Assembly: GCF_963678635.1 (NCBI RefSeq)
Contig: NC_087068.1
Span: 188,001-252,000, forward strand
Source: Symsagittifera roscoffensis
Taxonomy: Eukaryota > Xenacoelomorpha > Acoela > Convolutidae
Length of the DNA stretch: 64,000 bases
Direction of reading: 5' to 3'
Positions 36,419 through 44,800 of this stretch are shown in pieces. The notes beneath the pieces are model-generated. The model made no database searches, was not told the origin of the DNA, and worked only from the letters and a program-made list of their open reading frames with translations. Within the stretch, counting starts at the first letter, position 1; the number at the start of each line of letters is the position of its first letter. The position numbers and the translations under genes are program-made.

Positions 36419-36865
36419 TTCTTATCGTGTTGATTCTTGTCGTCGTGTAGTGTCTTCTTGTGTCGTTTCGATTCAATGGATTCAATAAACAATCTTCGAT
36501 CAATCAAGATCTAAAAAACAAGTCGCGACTTAGAACCATCATTTTTGGATACAACATCAATCAATTCTTTAAAACTCTCCATTGAAATTCTTTTTTCAAT
36601 TCTGATTTAAAATTTTAGCACCAATGTGGATCGTCCACCTTTGCCTTTGTCAGAGTAACACGAATGTGCGCTGTCACCTTGATGACCTGGAGTGCCCCAG
36701 GTCTTTTATGACACAAACATAAAACCTATCAAAACAATAGCATAACACAGACACATAAACATCACACACCTATACTATCATATAAAAACCTAATCCTAAT
36801 CTAAACTTAATCCTAATCTCTGTCAAGTTAACTTAATAAAAACCACTTACCGCCGAGCGCAACTC
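36419..36865 (-). promoter_or_regulatory. Interval between the two giant frames, with possible intron
   Basis: About 450 bases without coding signal. In sense orientation GCGGCG|GTAAGTGG gives a donor with GT at 36850-36849, 16 bases after the macro-frame stop, and CTTGTTTTTTAG ends at 36511 as an acceptor, 93 bases before the ATG of the second frame. A 340-nt intron is possible. How the second frame is expressed is otherwise not visible. Confidence 0.35.
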
Positions 36866-37228
36866 TTAGCATATGCTCAGATAGTATTTTTTATGTAAGT
36901 AAACTTCTATGTCAGTCTCTGAAAATATCACATGTACAAGTGCGTACAATTCTCTCGGATGTAGCTTTCCCCTATTAGGATCGTATACTGGCAACGAGAG
37001 AGAGGTCACACCTCTCTCAACCAGGAAATCCCTAAGTCGAGTCAAGGCCAATACCAAGCTCTCCGGATTCACGTGTTGCCTATCAGTAGCTTTCGTAACC
37101 AAAAAACACAAATATTTCCCTGGTATCTGTGATGCGACAGGGGGCAGCGCTATCATCCCTCCCACACCAGGCCTCTGCTTCCACAAAAACTCGATATTTT
37201 TATACTCTCTCTTGAAGTCAGCCGCTAG
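36866..37228 (-). pseudogene. Macro domain, C-terminal part (frameshifted)
   Basis: This frame continues the macro domain that begins in the preceding frame. It contains LAADFKREY, then GVGGMIALP, then KYLCFLVTKAT, then an Leu/Arg helix (LALTRLRDFL), then SLSLPVYDPNRGKL, then VIFSETDIEVYL. In OARD1-like and related macro domains these match, in order, the GxAxxFK helix, the strand-helix core, the YLxTK strand, the helix before the SLPxxGxGxxG-type ligand loop, and the terminal strand. The ligand loop here has DPNRGKL instead of the glycine-rich form. The joint with the upstream frame lies between 37237 and 37218. Ends at TAA 36866. Confidence 0.7.
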
Positions 37229-38168
37229 TTTTGAAGCTTACGTCCGCGGTTATCGCTATGGCGCACGTGCGTTCCGTGAGTATGAAATCGCTGTCCGTTA
37301 TGACGATATTGTTCGAATAATGGTTCGGTAGATCAAAATACGATTCAAAGATTCGTCCAAAAGGCGGTTTTTTAGCATTCTCGCCCTCTGTCTCTAGTTC
37401 TCCGGTTTCTCTTGCCGATTTCAATTTTTTTATTATCAGATTTTCGGTGTGGGTGAGTCCTACCCCCACTCCCCGGACAAAAATATCCATCGACGTCCCC
37501 GTCGATCGCCCAAAGTCTAGGAGATCGAGGTTGGATTGTGGAACACGTAGAGGACCATCTGGGGCGACCCAGTTTGACTCGGTGTTGTCATGACTGATGT
37601 ATTTGACGCCGTCTCTATCGACGTCCTGAATCGTCAGGATCGTCTCTTTTGGATCTGTCGGCAGATCATGGAGCCACTCGAGCACGCGCAAGTTAGTTAG
37701 TTCTTGCTCATGAGTCTGTTCCGCTTCTGGTTCGAACTCCACTTCTGGTTCTGATCGATCGTCGATCCAATCTTGATCCATATCGTTCACAAGGTCGATT
37801 TCTTCTAGCATCGCCACTTCGTCCAGTCCCACCAGCGAGTCTATGACATCACTCACTACTATCCTGTCTACAACGAAGTCCTCGCCGTACGGATTGTATT
37901 TCTTCTGGTTTTTTCCTCTCTTGCTTTGGCGTGTTTCCATAGTGAGAGGAAAGTCAGGCTGTATTCCTTTGTCAATTTCGGTTTGTTCCGGGCAGTCCCA
38001 GTCTTCTTCGGCATAAGGTAGAGTTTCATTGTCCACCTCTACTCGCTCGGTCAACTCGAGATCCAGTGGTAGATCGCCATCGTCCACCACCTCATTCCCG
38101 TCGTTCTTGTCGCGAGTACCCCTTTCATTCACTTCACAAGCAGGATCCACTATCAAATAGTCTCCCTC
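37218..38168 (-). CDS. Acidic linker and macro domain N-terminal part, in frame with pol
   Basis: About 316 codons that follow pol in the same frame after a single TAA (38171-38169). There is no ATG near the beginning, so expression would need readthrough of that TAA, or the TAA is a mutation. The first 200 residues are very rich in Asp and Glu. Near residue 280 (counted from TTG 38156) the text becomes NIVITDSDFIL and then CAIAITADVSFKT, which fits the first strand and the Asp-containing ADP-ribose pocket loop of a macro domain. It then runs into TGA while the continuation lies in another frame (36866-37228). Macro domains bind ADP-ribose, and some remove it from proteins. Confidence 0.7.
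   Translation of the reverse strand, partial: EGDYLIVDPACEVNERGTRDKNDGNEVVDDGDLPLDLELTERVEVDNETLPYAEEDWDCPEQTEIDKGIQPDFPLTMETRQSKRGKNQKKYNPYGEDFVVDRIVVSDVIDSLVGLDEVAMLEEIDLVNDMDQDWIDDRSEPEVEFEPEAEQTHEQELTNLRVLEWLHDLPTDPKETILTIQDVDRDGVKYISHDNTESNWVAPDGPLRVPQSNLDLLDFGRSTGTSMDIFVRGVGVGLTHTENLIIKKLKSARETGELETEGENAKKPPFGRIFESYFDLPNHYSNNIVITDSDFILTERTCAIAITADVSFKTSG
37470..37513 (-). promoter_or_regulatory. Near-central copy of the 3' LTR-adjacent sequence
   Basis: ACTCCCCGGACAA here equals the text at 26816-26828. After a small offset, 23 further bases match at 18 positions (CCATC...GATCGC). It is inside the coding frame of the acidic linker and about 0.65 kb from the element's exact midpoint (38142). 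It may be a central polypurine-type priming site or simply a duplicated segment. Confidence 0.4.
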
Positions 38169-41100
38169 TTACATGTCCGCTGGGATGCACCAATCCTCTG
38201 ACGAGGCATTGTGTGGTTTGATGTTCTCGTAATGAGCTGCTCTTCCAGTGCTCAATCGATAAAAATGACCTCCTTGGTGCACCTCTGTTATCTGAAATGG
38301 ACCACGCCATTTCTTTAATAATTTCTTGGTTCGTTTTGGTGGAACCACTTCCTGGAACACCCAGACGTAGTCGCCAACTGAGTAGGCCTTCGCATCAGCT
38401 GTCCTTTTGTCAAACCTCCTTTTTTGTCTAATCTGCGCCTGTTGCGTATTCCTCCTGCATAAGTCATTGAGGTCTTGCTGTCTTCTAATAACATCCCGCA
38501 CGTACGTTTGCGGTGCTGTCCTCTTCCCCTCATATTCAGGGTAGAAAAACGTCAACGGGAGCGCTTTTTCATGACCCGTTAACATCATGTGCGGACTTAT
38601 TCCCGTGGTGGAATGCTCCGTGCTGTTGTAAGCACCCATCACTTGCGGCAGGTGCTTGTCCCAGTCATCCATGTAACGCGAGCAATAGACTCTCAGCATG
38701 GATACCAATGTGCGATTTTGCCTCTCGACTAGGCCATTCGTTTGCGGGTGATAAGTGGTCGAGTGAGCCTGCGCTACCTGCGACCTTTTCATCAACTCCT
38801 TCGTGAGATCGCCCACGAATGCTTTGCCATTGTCTGATTGGAACGTGATGGGGCAGCCATGCCTCGCTATCCACACATTTATCAAATGATCGCATGTTTC
38901 TTCCGCCGATGCTGTCATGCAGGGTGCTGCCTCCGCATACTTCGTAAAATGGTCGATCATTACCAGCACCTGATTATAGCCCGTTGCTGTCATACAGATT
39001 TTCTGATGATCAATTTGCACCACTTCGTTGAAACCTGACGACTCTATTGACTGTAGGGGGAACCTTAGCTTCCTGGGATCCTTCGCCTGCTGACATGACA
39101 GGCATGCTGCGATCCACTTCTCACAAGCCTTCTTCAATCCCGGCCATTCGAATCGTTTCTGTATCCTGTTATACACTTTGTCCACGCCTTGATGGCCCAT
39201 CTGATCATGTGAGCGAAAGAGCAATTCGGTCTGGTACAACTGTGGTAACACTATTGAATTGTATTTATAGAGGACCTTGTCCTCCTCTTTTCGTTTGCAG
39301 GCTACGATTCCGTCCTTGTTCAGGTACAACAAGTCGTTTCGCTTCAGGTAGAATTGCTTCAGGATTTTGTAGCTGTCTTCTTCCAAATCTCCCTTGTCAG
39401 GTGCTCCATTCTCGATCCATCTCTTCAGACTGCTCGTCATTCTATCATTTCGTTGAGCCCTTAGGAGATCCGACAGCTTGTAGTTGGCTTTCAAATACGT
39501 CTTTACCACGTTCATTTGCCCACTCATTATTTCCGGAGCATGAGCATCGTCCATCAACTTGACACACCATATCTTTTTCAAAGGCGTCGCTTCCTGCACA
39601 GATGGTTCCAGATTGGTACGGACGACCGTACCATGTGGCAGCAATCTGGTTGGGCGTTTCGAAACTGCTATCAGCTCGAGCTCGTCTGCGGCATTATCTA
39701 CCACAGTGCTCTCTTCATCTGAGGTGTATCTGTCCCTGTCTGGATCCTGATGTGTTTCTCGGTCCAGCCCACGCTGCTTCCAGTCTACCAATAAGGAGTG
39801 GATTGCGATCTCTGACATATCGGAATTGGAAGTTGTTTCAGACGTGTTGTCCCAGGACTGGGGCCTCGAGTCAACACTTGAGTCGACTGATTTCCCAACA
39901 TCATATTCCAAGTTGTCTGAGATGTTTCTCGACTCCCCGGACAAAACTCTGTCCATCTGTCGCTTCAAACCCGACTCCCCGGACAAAATTCTGCCCCTAG
40001 GTGGTCTCTTCATTCTCTCCCCGGACAAGTCGTCCTGCACGGGCTCAAAGGTGTCTGACTCCTCAGACGAGTCGTCTTTGACTGGCTCGAAGGTATCAGA
40101 CTCCCCGGACATTGTCTCGTCCACGGACGAACAATCTGGGCTCGGCTCGTATTCTTCTTTTGCATCCGTGAAATGCACTCTCCTCGTGAAGCTAGATTTC
40201 GACCTGATCCTGACTTCCTCTGTAGTTTGGTTCTGATTCAGTGTTCCATATTCAGTGAACGAAGTTCTCAACAAGACCTCCTTCGGCATCGAGCTCACCA
40301 GCTGGTTGACAATCGACCTGCAATCCCGTTCAACGCCTCGGCTGCGAATGGACACTGGCCTCTTCTCTGTTCTCTCGGTGACAGTCAACCGCTGCATGGT
40401 CTCCATCCATTCACGATCATGCCTGTCCACTTCCCTGTCCAGCAAGTCACGGAGTTTTCTCATGACATCCGGCGCCACGTTCACCGTCTTGTTCAATAGA
40501 GCCATGCTGTTTATACCCAGCCTGGTCAGTTCTTGCTGTACCAAGTTGGACCGGACTAGCAGATCCAACGGAACGGGCTCGCCTCTGGCTAAAAGCTTTA
40601 TCTCCGCGGCCGTCTCCACTGGAAGGTCAGGGTGTCCAGGTATCGGATGCCCTGACTTGTCTAACCACCTAGTAAGTGGCAGCTCGTCGTAGGTTTCCTT
40701 GTCCAGAAAGGAAAACCCGTCTTTGATCTCTGATTGGTTAGCCTGTTTCTCCCCGAGGCGCTCATAAAATTCTGTCTTTTTACTGAGGCTATCTGCGTTC
40801 TGGTGCTTGTCACGAGTACGGTGCTCTATGATCATGTGGTATCCATCCAGGCGCACGATCCAACGACCAATGTAGCTTTGGTCCATCGAATAGGTTTTCA
40901 GCCAGGCGAGGGCTCGATTATCCACACGTAACTTGAAGGGAGCACTCCCCAAGTAGGCCCTGTATTTTTCCACGAAAGTGATCACCGCAAACATCTCCGC
41001 TTTTGGCGCGCCGTACTTCATTTCAGTATCGCTCAGGACTTTACTCCCGTAGGCTATCGGACGAAGGACCGTTCTCCCGTTCCACTCCTGCTCCTGGTGA

Positions 41101-41840
41101 AGTATGCCCGATATCGCAACCACTGATGCATCCGTGTCCAGCACGAACACCCCCTTCTCTGTTGGCATGCCGAGGACCGGTGCCTCGCAAAGTTCACGCT
41201 TGATGTTTTCAAATGAAACTTGTGCCTCATCAGTCCAGGTGAACTTTTTGCCCTTGTTTCTCATCAACCTCTGCATGGGGTATATTTTGTCAGCATACCC
41301 CTTGATGAACTCTCGATAATAATTTGCGAATCCCAGAAAACTCATCAACTGTGTATCTGTTTTAGGTGCCTTCCAGGTCAGCACCGCTTCAACCGCTTCG
41401 GGATCTGGTCTCACTCCATGTTTGTCAACCAGGCGGCCCAGATACTTTATGGAATCCCTGAGGATTTCACACTTAGAGGGTTTGTATTTCAGACCCGCCT
41501 GCTTCATGCAAGAAAACACCTCCTCCAACCTCTCTATGTGGTCTTCCAAGGTTGGTGTTGCAATCACGACATCATCGACATAACACATAATGAGATTCCC
41601 GTATTTCTTAGTGACGCTCGTGAGTGCCTGGGCCATCAGTCGCTGGAATGTGGCCGTCGCGTTACACAATCCGAATGGCATCCTCTTCCACTGGAACAGT
41701 CCCAGCTCACACGCGAAGCCTGTTTTCTCTCGATCTTGCTTTCTGAGTGGCACCTGCCAGAATGCAGAGCCCAAATCCAACGTCGTGAAGAACTTCGCGT
41801 CTCCCAGCTTGGATAGGCTCTCATCGATGCGGGGAATCGG
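38169..41840 (-). CDS. pol: Pol: RT (from catalytic core), RNase H, long insert, integrase
   Basis: Continues the Gag-Pol frame directly after an in-frame TAA (41843-41841). Residues counted from TTG 41780: RT with LDLGSAFWQ, MPFGLCNA and catalytic YVDD at 67-70; RNase H about 210-335 (DTDAS 215-219, E262, D287, D330); integrase zinc finger H858, H863, C893, C896; integrase core D924, D983, E1019, with 35 residues between the last two; GPY/F-like tail WRGPFQITEV at about 1158. RT, RNase H then integrase is Ty3/gypsy order. Between RNase H and integrase lies an unusual insert of about 430 residues (340-770), acidic and Ser-rich with repeated SGES/SDTFEPV motifs. All catalytic residues look intact here; the lesion is upstream. 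Confidence 0.92.
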   Translation of the reverse strand, partial: PIPRIDESLSKLGDAKFFTTLDLGSAFWQVPLRKQDREKTGFACELGLFQWKRMPFGLCNATATFQRLMAQALTSVTKKYGNLIMCYVDDVVIATPTLEDHIERLEEVFSCMKQAGLKYKPSKCEILRDSIKYLGRLVDKHGVRPDPEAVEAVLTWKAPKTDTQLMSFLGFANYYREFIKGYADKIYPMQRLMRNKGKKFTWTDEAQVSFENIKRELCEAPVLGMPTEKGVFVLDTDASVVAISGILHQEQEWNGRTVLRPIAYGSKVLSDTEMKYGAPKAEMFAVITFVEKYRAYLGSAPFKLRVDNRALAWLKTYSMDQSYIGRWIVRLDGYHMIIEHRTRDKHQNADSLSKKTEFYERLGEKQANQSEIKDGFSFLDKETYDELPLTRWLDKSGHPIPGHPDLPVETAAEIKLLARGEPVPLDLLVRSNLVQQELTRLGINSMALLNKTVNVAPDVMRKLRDLLDREVDRHDREWMETMQRLTVTERTEKRPVSIRSRGVERDCRSIVNQLVSSMPKEVLLRTSFTEYGTLNQNQTTEEVRIRSKSSFTRRVHFTDAKEEYEPSPDCSSVDETMSGESDTFEPVKDDSSEESDTFEPVQDDLSGERMKRPPRGRILSGESGLKRQMDRVLSGESRNISDNLEYDVGKSVDSSVDSRPQSWDNTSETTSNSDMSEIAIHSLLVDWKQRGLDRETHQDPDRDRYTSDEESTVVDNAADELELIAVSKRPTRLLPHGTVVRTNLEPSVQEATPLKKIWCVKLMDDAHAPEIMSGQMNVVKTYLKANYKLSDLLRAQRNDRMTSSLKRWIENGAPDKGDLEEDSYKILKQFYLKRNDLLYLNKDGIVACKRKEEDKVLYKYNSIVLPQLYQTELLFRSHDQMGHQGVDKVYNRIQKRFEWPGLKKACEKWIAACLSCQQAKDPRKLRFPLQSIESSGFNEVVQIDHQKICMTATGYNQVLVMIDHFTKYAEAAPCMTASAEETCDHLINVWIARHGCPITFQSDNGKAFVGDLTKELMKRSQVAQAHSTTYHPQTNGLVERQNRTLVSMLRVYCSRYMDDWDKHLPQVMGAYNSTEHSTTGISPHMMLTGHEKALPLTFFYPEYEGKRTAPQTYVRDVIRRQQDLNDLCRRNTQQAQIRQKRRFDKRTADAKAYSVGDYVWVFQEVVPPKRTKKLLKKWRGPFQITEVHQGGHFYRLSTGRAAHYENIKPHNASSEDWCIPADM
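39933..40113 (-). repeat. CTCCCCGGACA motif repeated inside the pol insert
   Basis: CTCCCCGGACA occurs at 39933, 39975, 40017 and 40101 on the plus strand, the first three spaced exactly 42 bases apart, encoding repeated LSGE(S). The same 11-mer also occurs beside the 3' LTR (26817) and at 37471. Confidence 0.85.
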
Positions 41841-44800
41841 TTATGCATCCTTTATAGTCACTGCGTTCAGATAACAGAAATCACAACAAAATCTGAGTTG
41901 TCCCCCTTTCTTTTTTGCCATGACCACGCCACAAGCCCAGGGGGACTTCGACGGCTCGATCATGTCGTACTCCATTAACATCTCGATTTCCTTCCTACAC
42001 GCTTCTGACTTGTTTGGGGTCATTCTCCTCGCCCCTTCCCTATGAGGTACCGAGCCCTCTTCTATCTCGATCTCGTGCTCTACAAAATTGCAACAACCTA
42101 TGTCAGCCTTTTGTTTCGAAAAAACGTCTGCGTTCCGATTTAGCACCGCTCTGAGCGAATCTAGTTCTTTGTCTGATATTTTACCCTTCAGATGTTCTAT
42201 CTCAGGTAGGACAGGCTTGTTCGCTGCTAACTCTGCCTCCGTCGGTCTCTCAGGGAAGTTGGAACAACTAGACAGCCCATCGTCTGTTTCCGACTTCATT
42301 GAAAACAATTTCCTAGAAGATTTCAATTCATTCACTCTTTTCATTATACATTCTTGGTTCGCATGTAATGGACATTTAGTAACATCAAACTTTTTCAAGT
42401 TCTCCACACTCTGAAAGTCTGTGTTCAGAGGCAAAGCGTAGCCAAGTTTCTTTCCCCTCTGTATTGTCACTGTTGTTGCTTCTGTGTTCAATAACACACT
42501 CACACACAGTCCGCTCTGAGTGAGTGAGAAGCTTCTTCCTAAAATAGCCGAGCTTTTACTGTTTGGATTTGGTACCAGACACACCTGTCTGTCATTGCTG
42601 AGTTCATTCAAGTTCCTCATCCTAAACGTCGCTACTACGGCCTGGTTCGGTTTTAGTCTAACTTTTCGATCCAGAAAAATCGGCACCTTGGCCTGATTAA
42701 TTAAGATCTTATTAAGGGGTTTTTTCTCATACTTTCTTTCAGGATCCTTGATCCTAATCAATCCGTCATTGAGATCGATCGTGACGTCAAAGTTGCGAAC
42801 GAAATCCCTTCCTAAGATGAACTGATCGGATTCGTCCAAATTCTCTACTACTAGGAAGCTCATCCAAAGATGTCTTCCTCCGAGCTGCAGTGAAATGATC
42901 GGGGTTCGTCCGGTAACATAGATCGCTCCCTGATTGGCAGCTGCCAACCTGATGTTTGTCGGTATGAGATCCGACCTTTCGAAACCCATGTCAGTCCAAG
43001 TTTTGACTGGCATGACACTAACCACTGCTCCCGTGTCTAGCAGACCCTTTACTGAAAGTTGTCTGCCTTGCACGTCCAGAACGTGTGCGGCCAGATCGGC
43101 CTCACAACCAATATGCACCGCATCTTGTTCGAGCATCGCGTTGTGTCCGATTCGTCTAACCTTCAGCTCCTCTTGACCAATGTATATCCGGCCAATCTGG
43201 TCGTTCGCATCAGTTATGTGAGCTTTCGTGTAGATATTGATGCCATCTACATTCATCAGGACCGGGTAAGGGCCATGGACATCGATATAATGTCCGTCCA
43301 CTTTCATCAGCCTCGGACCTCCCGTTGTGAGCAGCGCTCGCACTGCCCTGGAGTCCAGTTTGGGATCCCTCTCCTTCAGGTAGTCGGCATAGATGTCCAG
43401 GTGGACTAGTGTAATCTCGGATGGTTCACTCAAGTTCTTGACCACCTGGTGCCCTGCGACTGAGATGATGGACATTATTTTGGTCCCCGCCTTCGTCATG
43501 CCGAAAGTCTTACCAGATATAACGTTCAGTTTTAGTCCCTGTTTCTTGGGTTCCTCTTTGTCTTCTGTTTTTGTCGTCTTACCCAGGACATTAAGATTTT
43601 CCCGAAGATCTGTGCTCTCCAGCTCCGACCTTACCCATTGCTCCACTTCTTTCGTGGCTAGGTCCTGTTTGACATTCTGCAGCGCTGTCCTTGCCGCCAG
43701 GCCGTAATCCACCTTGAGTGGGCTAGACAACTCTGCTTCGAGGTTCGAGGCTACCACCTCGTCAGGCCATGTCTTAACCTTTTTGGTCGTGAGGGTGCTC
43801 GGTTTCGTCTCCTTTCGCCGAGATTCAGCCTCGTTCATCAGACGTGCTCGACTGGCCTTGACACCCGAAAGCGCCTCTTCGTGGCGGGGATGTTTCGCGT
43901 CCGCTACTGCGTCCCAAAATTGAGTACAATCCGACTTGAAGTGTCCCTCCAAATTACAGAAGAAACACCTCGGACCATATTTCATGATGAGCCCTCTGAC
44001 GTACTCTTCATGATCCTCGTCGGTCGCGTCGGCGTCCTCGAGAAAGTAGCCTATGGACTTCATGTTCTGTTTGTATGCAGAACACGCAGAAACGTGATGG
44101 TCCATCGAACCACAATTCGCACACGACCTCCTCTTGTCCATGTCATCGCGAGGTTTGTACCAACTGGAATTCGCACCAGTGTTTGTCCCGCTATAGTTGC
44201 CATAATTGCTGTAACGGTTTTGCGCCCTCGGTTTTATGAGTAAATACTCGCGTGACTTCATACGCAAGTCGTCAGTCGTGGGTACCTGGTCAAGCGACAG
44301 GGTGAAGTGAGTGGCCAACATCGTCTTCAACTCCTCACTCCTTACACCATCCATGAACTTCGAAGCAATCGCCAAGTTTCGCTCGGATATTCTCTCATCC
44401 GGGTTGCTTCTCCTCCTGAGCAATTCAAGGTTGTCCAAGAATTTATCTATTGATTCTTCATCTCTCTGACGCCTCTTCTCGAACTTCACCATAGCCTGGT
44501 GCCCTTGTACTCCAGAGCCGAAACGATTCAGCAGGATGTCGAATATCTTGCGAGCGCTGTCTCTCTCATTGGCTCTTCTCGCCATTACACAACTTAATGC
44601 AGTACCCTCCAGGTTGCTCGTCAGCGCGCTGCACTCTTGTTTCTTGGAGAGATTCTCTTCCTCAAAGTGTAACTTCATCACCTCTATCCAAGTATCAATG
44701 CAGCCGTCTGACTCGTCTTTATATGACTTCGGCTTTTTCAGTGTTCTTCTTGACCTCTCTCCTCTCTCGGTTGACTTCGAGAGCTTGGTGATGAATGTTT

